Positions 1 through 8,978 of a DNA stretch of 64,000 nucleotides are shown in pieces. Each line of letters begins with the position of its first letter. Within the stretch, counting starts at the first letter, position 1. A program made the position numbers and the translations under genes. This stretch comes from Myxococcus dinghuensis. Its GTDB lineage: Bacteria; Myxococcota; Myxococcia; Myxococcales; Myxococcaceae. The stretch covers positions 1 through 64,000 of the forward strand of contig NZ_JAKCFB010000031.1 in assembly GCF_024198235.1 (NCBI RefSeq). The letters are read 5' to 3'. The notes under the pieces are model-generated. The model was not told the DNA's origin. It saw nothing but the letters and a program-made list of their open reading frames with translations, and did no database searches.

Positions 1-1212
1 GTCCCGGAGCTCGCCGCCCTGTTCGCGCCGCCGCCCGCGCCGGAGCCTCCGCCCCCGCCTCCTCCCGTGCCGGAGCCGGCGCCCGCGCCGCGCGCGGCCC
101 GTCCCGCGCGCCGGGAGCCGGAGCCGCAGCCGCAGGCCTTCCTCCCGGAGCCCGAGCCCCAGTATCAGCCGGAGCCGGAGCCCGAGCAGCCGCAGCAGCG
201 CGCGTGGGTGCCGGAGGAGGACCCGGACACGACGTACTTCGGTGATCCGAACGCGCAGCAGGAGCAGGAGGAGACCCAGCCCCAGCCGCGCCGGGGCGCC
301 GCCGCGCCCGCGAGCAACGCGGCTCCGCTCAACGAGCTGTTCTCCGACCTGGACCTCCCGGAGAAGGGCGAGGAGGGCGAGGGCTCCGACGAAGACCCGA
401 TGGCCGCGCTGGGCGGCGGCGACGAGAAGGAGAGCAAGCCCCGCGAGGACACGCGCCACTTCGCCAAGAAGGCGGGCGTCACGCGCCGCAACTCCCCGGC
501 GAAGTACGTCGTCTTCGCGCTGCTGATGATCGCCCTGCCGGTGGCGGTGCTGTACGTGCTGTCGGACGCGCTGGAGATCATGCCCCTGCGCGTGGACACG
601 GTGGACCCGGCCGGCAATCCGGTGCAGCGCTCCGTCTTCTCCGGTGAGGGCGTGGGCGCGCTGCGCGACAAGCTGCTGGGCAACGCGCCCCCCGCGCCCG
701 TGAAGCCTCCGCCCGCGCCGGCCCCCAAGCCGGCCGCGACGCCGGAGCCCAAGGCCGAGCCCGCCGCGCCCGCCGCGGGCAACGAGGGCGCCGCCGCGCC
801 CCCTCCGTCCGCCGCGCAGATGGAGAAGGTCTACGCCGACGGCGAGAAGAAGGACGTCGCCCCGGAGGTCCGCGCCGACGAGCCGGTGGCGGCTCCGGAC
901 GCCGAGGAGGTGGGTGGTCCCTCCGACGATGAGGTGGAGCGCGTGGTCGATCAGACGCAGCAGTCGTTCCGCGACTGCGTCGACCAGGAGCTCAAGCGCA
1001 ACCCCGGCTTCCGCGGCGGCAAGGTGACGCTCACCGCGACGGTGGGGGCCTCCGGCAAGGTGAAGGCCGCGACCTTCAGCCGCAAGGAGCTCAACAACGG
1101 CGGCTCCAGCGTGGGCACCTGCATCCGGGACCGCGCCAAGGCCATGGTCTTCTCCAAGTTCTCCGGAGACGACGTGGACCTGGAGATTCCGCTCGTGCTC
1201 TCCGGGCGGTAG
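1..1212 (+). CDS. AgmX/PglI C-terminal domain protein, proline-rich (5' end outside window)
   Basis: The reading frame is open from base 1, so the gene begins upstream and only its last 403 codons or so are here. The visible part is a Pro/Glu/Gln-rich cytoplasmic stretch, an acidic linker, one membrane segment at nt 502-573, a second Pro/Ala-rich linker and a folded C-terminal domain at nt 930-1209. That domain holds two cysteines (DCVDQ and GTCIRD) and resembles the AgmX/PglI C-terminal domain of myxobacteria, a TonB-like periplasmic module of gliding-associated proteins. The layout fits a single-span inner membrane protein with a periplasmic C-terminus. Myxobacterial relatives often carry an N-terminal zinc-ribbon or GYF-like domain, which would lie outside the window. 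The domain call is by pattern only; the exact role is unknown. Confidence 0.72.
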   Translation, partial: VPELAALFAPPPAPEPPPPPPPVPEPAPAPRAARPARREPEPQPQAFLPEPEPQYQPEPEPEQPQQRAWVPEEDPDTTYFGDPNAQQEQEETQPQPRRGAAAPASNAAPLNELFSDLDLPEKGEEGEGSDEDPMAALGGGDEKESKPREDTRHFAKKAGVTRRNSPAKYVVFALLMIALPVAVLYVLSDALEIMPLRVDTVDPAGNPVQRSVFSGEGVGALRDKLLGNAPPAPVKPPPAPAPKPAATPEPKAEPAAPAAGNEGAAAPPPSAAQMEKVYADGEKKDVAPEVRADEPVAAPDAEEVGGPSDDEVERVVDQTQQSFRDCVDQELKRNPGFRGGKVTLTATVGASGKVKAATFSRKELNNGGSSVGTCIRDRAKAMVFSKFSGDDVDLEIPLVLSGR

Positions 1213-1246
1213 TCGGGCGCCGCCTGGCCGGGACGACTTCCCTCCC

Positions 1247-1504
1247 TCAGAGGTCGAAGTCTCCCGGCGGCGGCGTCTTGCCGCGCAGGGCCCGCTGGCG
1301 CGCCTCCTCCACCTCGGCGCGCAGGGCCTCGGTGGCCTCGCGGTCCACCTCCTGCGCTTCCCAGTCCAGCACGTCTCCCTCGCGCACGCCCTCGGGCAGC
1401 GACGCCAGGGGGCGTGTCACCTCGCGGCCGTCCACGACGAGCACGGCGAGGTCATCCTCGATGCGGTCCACGGTGGCGCGGACTCCAGGGGTACGGGTCT
1501 TCAT
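1247..1504 (-). CDS. DUF3006 family small protein
   Basis: An 85-residue protein with the DUF3006 pattern: a start of type ATVDRIEDDLAVLVVDG, then LPEGVREGDVL, and a charged helical tail. The ATG at 1504 overlaps the TGA of the upstream metallo-beta-lactamase gene by 4 bp (ATGA), which decides the start and implies translational coupling. DUF3006 genes commonly neighbour ComEC-like beta-lactamase-fold genes in other bacteria, and here it is third in such a set. It is probably a small beta-barrel-like accessory protein; its biochemical role is unknown. Confidence 0.8.
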   Translation of the reverse strand: MKTRTPGVRATVDRIEDDLAVLVVDGREVTRPLASLPEGVREGDVLDWEAQEVDREATEALRAEVEEARQRALRGKTPPPGDFDL

Positions 1505-2757
1505 TGGATGCAGTCGTGGGGGATGTGGTTGTCCTTCTCGGCTTCCTCGCGCGTCTTGTAGACGACGAGGTTCCTGGCGGCGATGGCGTGGGCGGCCCGG
1601 CAGTCGGGGGTGTGGTACAGCTCGCGGATCCGGCTGGCGTGGAAGGGGCCCTTGGACTTCTTCCCGTTCGACTTCGGGGCCTCGGCGCTCTTCGCGGCCG
1701 GAGGGGGCTCCGGCGGCGCCTGCTCGACGGGCGGCGCGGGCTGCTTCGCGGCCAGGGGCTTGCCGGCCCACACGTTCGGCTCCGGCGTGGGCCCCTGTCC
1801 CTTCAGCGTGTAGCGCGTGTCGGAGGGGGTGCCCAGGGGGAGCGTCTGCGGCGTGACGGTGAGCGCCTTGCCGTCGCTGACGAGCTGGACCTCGCCGTCC
1901 ACGTCGGTGCGGAAGGCCTGGACGCCCGCCGCCTTCAGGCGCTCCAGCGTGGCGGGGGCGGGGGCCTTGAACTCGTTGCCGGCGCCCACGGAGATGACCG
2001 CGGCGCGAGCGCCCACGCGGGAGAGGAACGGCGCGGTGGTGGCGCGGGCCAGGCCGTGGGCGCCCACCTTCAGCAGGGTGGACTGCACGGTGACGTCGCG
2101 CGCCAGCAGGTACTCCTCCGTCTCCGCCAGCGCGTCGCCCATGAACAGCACGGACGTCTCCCCATAGGACAGCCGCAGGATGATGGAGTTGACCTCCAGC
2201 GAGGCGTCCGTGGACTCCAGGAGGGCGTCGGAGGGCGCGCGCGGCCACAGCACCGTCAGGAACACGCCCTGGCCCAGGGCGATGCGCTGGGGCGCGTTGG
2301 GGGTGCCCGTGGGCGGGGCGGGGGAGATGACCTGCACGCCGCGCTGGCTCACGGTGGTGAGCAGGGCGTCGTAGGCGTCCGGCGCCTTGGGGAGCTGCGG
2401 CTCCATGAGCTGGCGCGCGCCCACCCGCTTCAGCACGGGCTCCAGCGCGCCGTGGTGGTCGTTGTGCGGGTGCGTGAGGATGACCAGGTCGAGCGGCTTG
2501 GAGAGCAGCTCCGGCAGGCGGTTCACCAGGTGGTTGGCGGCGGTGGCCGGGCCGGTGTCCACGAGCACCGTGTGCCCCTCGGGAGACACGATGAGGGCGG
2601 CGTCGCCCTGGCCCACGTCGAAGAAGTAGACGTGCAGCTTCCCGTCCGGCGGCGCGCCGAAGTAGCGCCGCGCCTCGGCGCGGGCGGGCGGGGGCGGGTC
2701 CTTGCAGGCGGACAGGAACAGCAGGGTTCCGAGGAGAGCGAGATGACGCGGACTCAT
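1501..2757 (-). CDS. ComEC/Rec2-like metallo-beta-lactamase-fold lipoprotein
   Basis: A 418-residue protein with a lipoprotein signal (LSAC, Cys18), so probably membrane anchored. The beta-lactamase fold starts with YFFDVGQGDAALIV and has the metal motif HxHxDH at H96-H98-D100-H101, as in the ComEC C-terminal nuclease-like domain. The later loop that reads AHHGG in the upstream paralogue reads GAHGL here, so one histidine of the HHG pair is lost. A Pro/Ala linker leads to a C-terminal module with YHTPDC and HDC, like half of an Ada or thermonuclease-associated zinc knuckle. The ATG at 2757 overlaps the upstream stop by 4 bp; an in-frame ATG at 2766 is the alternative. Role: perhaps hydrolysis of nucleic acid or phosphodiester at the cell surface; not proven. 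Confidence 0.8.
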   Translation of the reverse strand: MSPRHLALLGTLLFLSACKDPPPPARAEARRYFGAPPDGKLHVYFFDVGQGDAALIVSPEGHTVLVDTGPATAANHLVNRLPELLSKPLDLVILTHPHNDHHGALEPVLKRVGARQLMEPQLPKAPDAYDALLTTVSQRGVQVISPAPPTGTPNAPQRIALGQGVFLTVLWPRAPSDALLESTDASLEVNSIILRLSYGETSVLFMGDALAETEEYLLARDVTVQSTLLKVGAHGLARATTAPFLSRVGARAAVISVGAGNEFKAPAPATLERLKAAGVQAFRTDVDGEVQLVSDGKALTVTPQTLPLGTPSDTRYTLKGQGPTPEPNVWAGKPLAAKQPAPPVEQAPPEPPPAAKSAEAPKSNGKKSKGPFHASRIRELYHTPDCRAAHAIAARNLVVYKTREEAEKDNHIPHDCIQ

Positions 2758-3986
2758 GGGTGACAATCCTCGGCGGGGCGGCGCTCGCGGAGGGCGGCGT
2801 CCCGGTTCGTGTAGAAGGTGCGCTCCGACTTCGAGCGCTTCAGCGTCGAACAGCTCTCCTTGTGGAAGACCTTGCTGTTCTTCAGGCTGATATATCGCTC
2901 GTTCGTCGCGGGGGTTGCGGACGCCCCCTCTTTCGTCGCGCCGGACGCGCCGCGCTCGATGACGACCGCTTCACGCTTCGGTTCGCTGGCCTTGCGCCCG
3001 GGCTCCTGGCCTCGGGGCGTGGCCTCCACGGGGCCGAGCGCGATGGGACCGGGCGTCAACTCCCCGGGGACCACCAGCAGGGGGCCCGTGCCGCCGTGGG
3101 CGCGCAGCGCGATGGTGCGCCCGTCGCTGGAGGCCACCACCTCGCCGTCCTGGTCCGTGCGGAACACCCGGGCGCCCACGCCCGCCAGCCGCTCCAGCGT
3201 CTCCGGGGAGGGATGTCCGTAGTCGTTCCGCGCGCCGCAGGAGATGACCGCCGCCTGGGGCTTGACCGCCTGGAGGAACGGCGCGGTCGACGAGTGGCGC
3301 CCGCCGTGGTGGGCCACCTTCAGCACGGTGGCCGTGAGGTCCAGCGGCTTCTGGAGCAGCGTGGCCTCCGTGTCGGGTTCGGCGTCGCCCACCAGGAGGA
3401 AGGCCGTGCGCCCGTACGTCAGCTTGGCCACGATGGAGTTGGAGTTCGCGTCCGACCGCGTCCCGGCGAGGAACGGCTCCTGGGGCACGCGCGGCCAGAG
3501 CACGGTGAGCGACACGCCCTCGCCCAGGCCGATGGTGAGCAGCGTGTGCGGGGCGGCCGGGTTGGGCGTGGGCGTCATCACCTGGCCCACGGACTCGCCC
3601 ACGAACTGGAGCAGGTCCCGGTACGCCTCGCTGGGGTGGTTGAAGCCCGGGTCCATGAAGCGCCTGGCGCCCACCGCGCGCAGCGCCGGGATGAAGCCGC
3701 CCAGGTGGTCCAGGTGCGGATGCGTGAGGATGGCCAGGTCCAGCGGGCCGGAGACGAGCTCCTTCAGCCGCGCCGCCAGCTTCTCGCGGGACTCCGGGGG
3801 GCCGCCGTCGATGAGCACCGTCTTGCCCGTGGGCGAGACGACGAGGGCGGCGTCGCCCTGGCCCACGTCGAAGAAGTACACCGTGAGGGGCTTGCCGGGA
3901 CCGGCGGTGGGCAGGGCTTCCGCGGCGAGGCTCGGAAGCGAGGTCAGCAGCAGGGCGAGGACGCAGGACAACCGGGCGAAGGACAT
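2754..3986 (-). CDS. ComEC/Rec2-like metallo-beta-lactamase-fold secreted protein
   Basis: A 410-residue protein with a cleavable signal peptide (about residues 1-22, ending SLAA). It has FFDVGQGDAALVV, the metal motif H89-P-H91-L-D93-H94, LVGDAE for the bridging Asp, and KVAHHGGRHSS for the final histidine loop, so the metal site looks complete. A long Pro/Gly/Glu linker leads to a C-terminal segment with FHKESC and EDCHP that matches the Ada/thermonuclease-type zinc knuckle pattern also present in the next gene. The two proteins look like a tandem duplication. Such proteins resemble the ComEC C-terminal domain, which cuts DNA during uptake, so extracellular nuclease activity is possible but inferred. 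Confidence 0.82.
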   Translation of the reverse strand: MSFARLSCVLALLLTSLPSLAAEALPTAGPGKPLTVYFFDVGQGDAALVVSPTGKTVLIDGGPPESREKLAARLKELVSGPLDLAILTHPHLDHLGGFIPALRAVGARRFMDPGFNHPSEAYRDLLQFVGESVGQVMTPTPNPAAPHTLLTIGLGEGVSLTVLWPRVPQEPFLAGTRSDANSNSIVAKLTYGRTAFLLVGDAEPDTEATLLQKPLDLTATVLKVAHHGGRHSSTAPFLQAVKPQAAVISCGARNDYGHPSPETLERLAGVGARVFRTDQDGEVVASSDGRTIALRAHGGTGPLLVVPGELTPGPIALGPVEATPRGQEPGRKASEPKREAVVIERGASGATKEGASATPATNERYISLKNSKVFHKESCSTLKRSKSERTFYTNRDAALRERRPAEDCHP

Positions 3987-4100
3987 CACGGGGCGGAACT
4001 CTACCGCCTGGCTCCCACTCTCGGTACCTCGTGTGTGAGTGGCATGCGGCGGATCGTCCGAGCGCTTCCCGAGGGGGGCGAAGTGCGTTAAGGGACCGCT

Positions 4101-4940
4101 ATGTCCGACTCCAGGGACCTCTCCGAGTTCGTCGAGGAAATCACAGCGCGGGTCCGCCGCCACATGAGTGAGTGGAAGGCGGCCTCCGAGGCGTCCGCCG
4201 CGCAGGCGGACGTGGCTCCCGGGAGCGCGCCGTGGCCGTCCACCGGAAGGGTCGCGCCGGAGTCGCTGCGCTCCGCCGCGGACGTGGCGCCGTACATCGA
4301 CCACACGCTGCTCAAGCCCGAGGCGCGCACCGAGGACGTGGTGAAGCTCTCCGAGGAGGCGCGCCAGTACGGCTTCGCCACCGTGTGCGTGAACAGCTCG
4401 CACGTGGCCGCCGCCGCGAAGGTGCTGGCGGGCTCCAGGACGGTGCCCATCGCCGTGGTGGGGTTCCCGCTGGGCGTGGGGCTGCCGTCGTCGAAGGCGT
4501 TCGAGGCGCGCGAGGCCATCCGCGCCGGGGCGCGTGAAATCGACATGGTCGTCCACGTGGGCGCGCTCAAGGCCCGCGAGCTGGCGCGCGTCCACCAGGA
4601 CATCGTCGCCGTGGTGGAGGCCAGCCGCCCCTGGCCGGTGAAGGTCATCCTGGAGACGTCGCTCCTGACGGACGAGGAGAAGGTCATCGCCTGCGTGCTG
4701 TCCAAGGCGGCGGGCGCCGCGTTCGTGAAGACGTCCACGGGCTTCGGCTCCGGCGGCGCGACGGTGGAGGACGTGGCGCTGATGCGCCTCACGGTGGGCG
4801 AGGACGTGGGCGTGAAGGCCTCCGGCGGCATCCGCTCCGCCGACGACGCGATGAAGATGCTGCGCGCGGGCGCCAACCGCCTGGGCGCGTCCGCGTCCGT
4901 CGCCATCGTCAACGGGCAGGTCTCCAGCGCGAAGTACTGA
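4101..4940 (+). CDS. deoC: Deoxyribose-phosphate aldolase
   Basis: DeoC splits 2-deoxyribose 5-phosphate into glyceraldehyde 3-phosphate and acetaldehyde in cytosolic deoxynucleoside catabolism. The 279-residue product has the family signatures IDHTLLKPEA, VVGFPLG, EIDMV (Asp149), KVILET (Lys181), FVKTSTGF (Schiff-base Lys210) and VKASGGIR (Lys239). About 60 N-terminal residues precede the TIM barrel, longer than the E. coli enzyme but common in long-form DeoC proteins. The start is 114 bp from the divergent metallo-beta-lactamase gene. A zinc-finger gene follows closely. It fits with the nucleoside importer, phosphorylase and cytidine deaminase found elsewhere in the window. Confidence 0.95.
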   Translation: MSDSRDLSEFVEEITARVRRHMSEWKAASEASAAQADVAPGSAPWPSTGRVAPESLRSAADVAPYIDHTLLKPEARTEDVVKLSEEARQYGFATVCVNSSHVAAAAKVLAGSRTVPIAVVGFPLGVGLPSSKAFEAREAIRAGAREIDMVVHVGALKARELARVHQDIVAVVEASRPWPVKVILETSLLTDEEKVIACVLSKAAGAAFVKTSTGFGSGGATVEDVALMRLTVGEDVGVKASGGIRSADDAMKMLRAGANRLGASASVAIVNGQVSSAKY

Positions 4941-4955
4941 CACGGCGGTGCCGAC

Positions 4956-5348
4956 GTGAACGCGAAACAGCGCGAGGAATTCAAGAAGCTGCTCTTGGCC
5001 CTCCACGCGGAGCTGACGGAGAAGACGCCGGCGAGGATCGAACCGAACCGCACGGACGACGCGCGCATCGGCGGCGACGAGGACGAGCAGCCCCTCAACG
5101 AGATGATGCAGGCCATCGCCTCCAACCGGAACCGGAACATGGACGGCGTGCTGGCGCGGGTCATCAAGGCGCTGGGCAAGCTGCGCGACGACCCGGACGG
5201 CTTCGGCGAGTGCGAGGAGTGCGGCGACGAGGTCCCGCTCGGCCGGCTGCGCGCCATGCCGTACGCGGAGCTGTGCGTGACGTGCCAGGGGGGCAAGGAC
5301 AACCCCAAGGGTCGCCACACGCGCCGCAAGCTCACCGACTACACCTGA
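4956..5348 (+). CDS. DksA/TraR family zinc-finger protein
   Basis: A 130-residue protein with a helical N-terminal half and a four-cysteine zinc finger near the C-terminus (CEEC then CVTC), the TraR/DksA pattern. DksA proteins bind the RNA polymerase secondary channel and tune transcription with ppGpp; family members also include conjugation and sporulation-specific variants. The coiled-coil tip is acidic (GGDEDEQ) but is not clearly the DxxDxA of E. coli DksA, so function may differ. The start is GTG at 4956, 15 bp after deoC, suggesting co-transcription. Confidence 0.85.
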   Translation: MNAKQREEFKKLLLALHAELTEKTPARIEPNRTDDARIGGDEDEQPLNEMMQAIASNRNRNMDGVLARVIKALGKLRDDPDGFGECEECGDEVPLGRLRAMPYAELCVTCQGGKDNPKGRHTRRKLTDYT

Positions 5349-5413
5349 ACAACGCGGCGCTCGAGCCACGCGGCCCGCGCGCCCTCACCCTTGGACGAGG
5401 CAGCGAGGCCCTC

Positions 5414-7147
5414 ATGAACGACACCGGACTGAGAGAGCGGGCGGAGGCGTGGCGCCAGGCGGACCCGGACCCCACCACCCGGGCGGAGCTGGCCGACGTG
5501 CTCGCCAAGGGCGACCCCGCCAGTCTCGCGGACCTCGCGGACCGCTTCGCGGGGGACCTCGAGTTCGGCACCGCGGGGCTGCGTGGCGTGCTCGGCGCGG
5601 GCCCCAACCGGATGAACCGCGCCGTGGTGCGCCGCACCACCGCGGGGCTGGCGCGCTACCTCAAGCAGCACGTGCCCGACGCCGCCACGCGGGGCGTGGT
5701 CGTGGGCCGGGACGCGCGCCGGCTGAGCGCGGAGCTGGCCGAGGACACCGCCGCCGTCCTCGCCGCCGAGGGCATCCCCGCGCACGTCTTCCCCACGCCC
5801 GTGCCCACGCCGCTCACCGCGTACGCGTGCCTCCAGTTGAACGCCGCCGCCGCCATCATGGTGACGGCCAGCCACAATCCACCCGAGTACAACGGTTACA
5901 AGGTGTACTGGGGCAACGGCGCCCAAATCATCCCCCCGCACGACACCGGCATCGCCGCCGCCATCGCGCAGGTGGAGCCGGCCAACCGCGTGCCGTTGCT
6001 CACCGTGGAGGCGGCGCGCGCGAAGGGGCTGTGGCGCGACGTCCCGGACGCGATGGGGGACGCCTACGTGCGCGCCATCCTCGGGCTGCGCGTGTACAAG
6101 AAGGGCTCGGACACGCTGTCGCTCGTCTACACGGCGATGCACGGGGTGGGCGGCGTGTGGGCGGAGCGTGCCCTGCGCGAGGCGGGCTTCCCCCGCTTCA
6201 CCCCGGTGGCGGAGCAGCAGGAGCCGGACGGCCGCTTCCCCACCGTGCGCTTCCCCAACCCGGAGGAGCCGGGCGCGATGGACCTGTCGACCGCCACCGC
6301 CGAGCGCGTGAAGGCGGACGTGGTGCTGGCCAACGACCCGGACGCGGACCGGCTCGCCGTCATGGCGCGCGACGCGGACGGGACGCTGCGCATGCTCACC
6401 GGCAACGAGGTGGGGGTGCTCCTGGGCCACTTCCTGCTCACGCAGGGGACGAAGCACGCGCGCCCGCACGTCGTCACCACCATCGTCTCCTCGACGCAGC
6501 TGGGCGCCATCGCCCGGGCGCTCGGCGCCGCGTACGACGAGGTGCTCACGGGCTTCAAGTGGATCGCCAACCGGGCCCTGGAGCGCGAGCGCGCGGAGGG
6601 CACCCAGTTCGTCTTCGGCTACGAGGAAGCGCTCGGCTACACCGCCGGCACCGTGACGCGGGACAAGGACGGCGTGGGCGCGGCGGTCGTCATGGCGGAC
6701 CTGGCCGCGTGGTGCGAGTCGCGGGGCACGACGGTGCTGGGCTACCTGGAGGAGATCCAGCGCCAGCACGGCCTCTATGTCGGCGCCCAGCGCAACGTCA
6801 CGCTCCCCGGCGCCGCGGGCGCGCAGCTCATCCGCGGCATCATGGAGGCCTTCCGCGCCTCTCCGCCCTCGCACGTCGGCGGGGAGCCGGTGCGCGCGGT
6901 GCTCGACTACAAGCGCGGCGTCAACGGACTGCCTCCCTCCAACGTGGTCGCGCTGGAGATGGAGGGTGGGGGGCGCGTCACGCTCCGGCCCTCCGGCACC
7001 GAGCCGAAGATCAAATACTACTTCGAGCACAAGGAGACGCCCGCCGCCGGCGAGCCGCTGGCCCAGGCCCGCGTGCGCGCGGAGGCGCGGTTGGGGGCCT
7101 TCATCGAGGCCTTCCTCGCGCTCGCGCGTGAGCGCGGCCAGCCGTAG
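5414..7147 (+). CDS. Phospho-sugar mutase (phosphoglucomutase/phosphomannomutase family)
   Basis: A 577-residue alpha-D-phosphohexomutase with all four signatures: the phosphoserine loop TASHNPPEYNGYK, the metal loop NDPDADRLAV, the sugar-binding loop GYEEALGYT and the phosphate-binding RPSGTEPKIKYY. The N-terminus (EFGTAGLRG) is typical of the long PgcA/ManB-like group, which includes phosphoglucomutase and enzymes annotated as phosphopentomutase-like PGM2. The usual short phosphopentomutase DeoB is not visible in this window, so ribose 1-phosphate to ribose 5-phosphate conversion is a possible but unproven side role next to deoC. The start ATG at 5414 lies 65 bp after the zinc-finger gene; a longer frame upstream overlaps that gene and was rejected. 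Confidence 0.9.
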   Translation: MNDTGLRERAEAWRQADPDPTTRAELADVLAKGDPASLADLADRFAGDLEFGTAGLRGVLGAGPNRMNRAVVRRTTAGLARYLKQHVPDAATRGVVVGRDARRLSAELAEDTAAVLAAEGIPAHVFPTPVPTPLTAYACLQLNAAAAIMVTASHNPPEYNGYKVYWGNGAQIIPPHDTGIAAAIAQVEPANRVPLLTVEAARAKGLWRDVPDAMGDAYVRAILGLRVYKKGSDTLSLVYTAMHGVGGVWAERALREAGFPRFTPVAEQQEPDGRFPTVRFPNPEEPGAMDLSTATAERVKADVVLANDPDADRLAVMARDADGTLRMLTGNEVGVLLGHFLLTQGTKHARPHVVTTIVSSTQLGAIARALGAAYDEVLTGFKWIANRALERERAEGTQFVFGYEEALGYTAGTVTRDKDGVGAAVVMADLAAWCESRGTTVLGYLEEIQRQHGLYVGAQRNVTLPGAAGAQLIRGIMEAFRASPPSHVGGEPVRAVLDYKRGVNGLPPSNVVALEMEGGGRVTLRPSGTEPKIKYYFEHKETPAAGEPLAQARVRAEARLGAFIEAFLALARERGQP

Positions 7148-7229
7148 GCGAGCCCCCGGCCCCTGTTTCGTCCACCCCCTGGTCGCGCGCGCCTCGCGCG
7201 TGCGCGGCCCCTTCTCGAAAGGTCCGCGT

Positions 7230-7868
7230 GTGAAGCGCCTCATCCCTGGATTCCTCCTCGCCTGTCTCCTGACTCTTCCGGGCGCCGCCCTGGCGCGCGG
7301 GCAGGGCTGGTCCGTCCTCGCGGCGGACACCCTGGGACGCAACAACACCGCCTTCTCCGGGCAGATCGGCTGGCCGGGCCTGACGCTCGGCGTGCTGCAT
7401 GGCACGTCGGAGCGCTTCGACATCGGCGGCAAGTTCAACTTCAACTGGGGGCGCGAGGGCTGGGTGCGCGACACCACCGCCGGCATCAAGCTGCAGGCGT
7501 GGATGCGCTACATGCTGGCGAAGTCGGGCAACGTGTCCTTCGCCGTCACCTTCCAGCCCGGTCCGCTGTTCTACTTCCACCACGGTGAGACGGACGTGGG
7601 CCTGGCGCTGCCGGTGGCGTTCGTCGTGGGCATCCCCGCCAGCAGCGCGATGATGGTGAACGTGGGCCTGGACATCCCGTTCCACGTCTACTTCGGCGAG
7701 AGCATCGGCCCCGTCATCCCCGTCCTCGTGGGCGGCGGCCTGGAGTACTTCATCGACAGCCGGCTGGCGGCCACCTTCAACCTGCGCATGGGGCCCGCGC
7801 TCATCCCCGACTTCGACGACAGCGAGTTCACCCTGGAGGCGCTCTTCGGCGTCGCGTACCGGTTCTGA
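7230..7868 (+). CDS. Predicted outer-membrane beta-barrel protein
   Basis: A 212-residue exported protein that I cannot name. It has a signal peptide (LIPGFLLACLLTLPGAALA), then alternating hydrophobic and polar strands rich in Gly and aromatic residues, ending in a terminal Phe (VAYRF), the usual C-terminal signal of outer-membrane barrels. The start is taken as GTG at 7230, the first in-frame start directly before the signal peptide; upstream in-frame sequence overlaps the mutase gene. It is convergent with the GTPase gene, whose end is 21 bp away. Confidence 0.72.
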   Translation: MKRLIPGFLLACLLTLPGAALARGQGWSVLAADTLGRNNTAFSGQIGWPGLTLGVLHGTSERFDIGGKFNFNWGREGWVRDTTAGIKLQAWMRYMLAKSGNVSFAVTFQPGPLFYFHHGETDVGLALPVAFVVGIPASSAMMVNVGLDIPFHVYFGESIGPVIPVLVGGGLEYFIDSRLAATFNLRMGPALIPDFDDSEFTLEALFGVAYRF

Positions 7869-7889
7869 GCGCGGGAGGCGCGCGCGGGG

Positions 7890-8978
7890 CTACGCCGTGG
7901 CCCTGCGCAGCGTCAGCTCCTCCCGGAAGGCGAGGATGACGTCCTGCTCGGAGGGCAGCTCGCCGGAGCGGCGCTCCATCAGCCCCGCGAGCACGGCGAC
8001 GTAGGTCTCCCCGAACAGCGTGGTGAGCGCGGTGGCGGTGGACGCGGCGATGAGCGCCCCCGCCACCGAGCCCGCGCCGGGGAGGGCCTTGAGCAGCCCG
8101 GACACGATGGCCTGGCCGGTGAACGTGGCCCCCAGGCCCGTGACGATGGAGCTCACCAGGGTGGAGAGGAAGGCCTCCGTGAGGGGCAGTCCGAACACGC
8201 TGCTAATCCCCGCCAGCATTCCGACCTGCGTGGGGACGAGCAGGGCGGCGTCGGCGAAAGGGATGGGCGTGGCTCCGATGATGGCCGCCGTCGCGGCGGC
8301 GCTCGCGACGATGCCGTGGGCCCGCCGTCGCTTCTGGTCGATGCTCACCCGCTGGGCGGCGGCGAAGGCGTTGCGCTGGGCCTCGGGCACCAGCTCCATG
8401 GTGAGCTCCACCAGCTCGACGAGCCCGCGAGCGTGGAGGGTGTGGCCCTCGTCGTCCGTCTCCTGGAGGGCGCGCACGCGCATGACGTTGCGGGCCATGG
8501 GCAGCAGTCGCTCCACCTCCGCCCGGAACCCCTGGTCGTTGCGGGCCTTGGTGACCACGGCGACGACGGGCATGTGGCGCGCCAGCATCCGAGCGACCTC
8601 CAGGTCGCCGTCCTCGACGCGCCGGGAATCCTCGCCGATGCACAGCCAGGCGCAGTGCAGGTGCCGCGTCGCGTCCAGGTCCCGCGCGCGCGCGGCCACC
8701 AGGTCCTCCAGGTGCGTCAACGTCTCCTGGAAGGCGCCCAGCTCCATGCCTCGCGTGTCGAGGATGCTCACCGGGATGCCGTCCTTGGTGTACTCGCGCG
8801 TCTCCCGCGTCACCGGGCGGCCCTGCCCTGTGTCGGCGATGCGCCCGTGGAAGACCGCGTTGACGAGCGTGCTCTTGCCCACGCCGCTGCGGCCCGCGAT
8901 GACGATGTTGACCCGACCGCGCTTGCGGAAGGCCTCTTCGACCTGCTTGCGAATCTCTTCTGCCAGATGGAGGTCCAT
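7890..8978 (-). CDS. Dynamin-like/Era-type GTPase with C-terminal DUF697-like hydrophobic domain
   Basis: A 362-residue protein. The GTPase half has the P-loop GRSGVGKS (29-36), the G3 motif DTRG (74-77) and a G4-like TKARND (143-148) in place of the usual NKxD. The second half, from about residue 205, is Ala/Gly rich and hydrophobic with PIPFADAALLVPTQVGM, matching the DUF697/YcjF-type pattern that associates with membranes. Such proteins couple GTP hydrolysis to a membrane-embedded partner domain; substrate unknown. The ATG at 8978 is preceded by a GGGAGGACGACGAGG purine-rich RBS. It is divergent from the cation ATPase operon with a 336-bp gap. Confidence 0.82.
   Translation of the reverse strand: MDLHLAEEIRKQVEEAFRKRGRVNIVIAGRSGVGKSTLVNAVFHGRIADTGQGRPVTRETREYTKDGIPVSILDTRGMELGAFQETLTHLEDLVAARARDLDATRHLHCAWLCIGEDSRRVEDGDLEVARMLARHMPVVAVVTKARNDQGFRAEVERLLPMARNVMRVRALQETDDEGHTLHARGLVELVELTMELVPEAQRNAFAAAQRVSIDQKRRRAHGIVASAAATAAIIGATPIPFADAALLVPTQVGMLAGISSVFGLPLTEAFLSTLVSSIVTGLGATFTGQAIVSGLLKALPGAGSVAGALIAASTATALTTLFGETYVAVLAGLMERRSGELPSEQDVILAFREELTLRRATA

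Noticed and set aside
1414..4091. Long plus-strand open frames opposite the metallo-beta-lactamase genes
   Set aside because: The implied proteins are Arg/Gly/His-rich with no motif, while the minus strand encodes clear HxHxDH proteins. They are by-products of high-GC third positions.
4088..7489. Long minus-strand frames opposite deoC and the mutase
   Set aside because: Same composition artefact; the plus strand has complete enzyme signatures.
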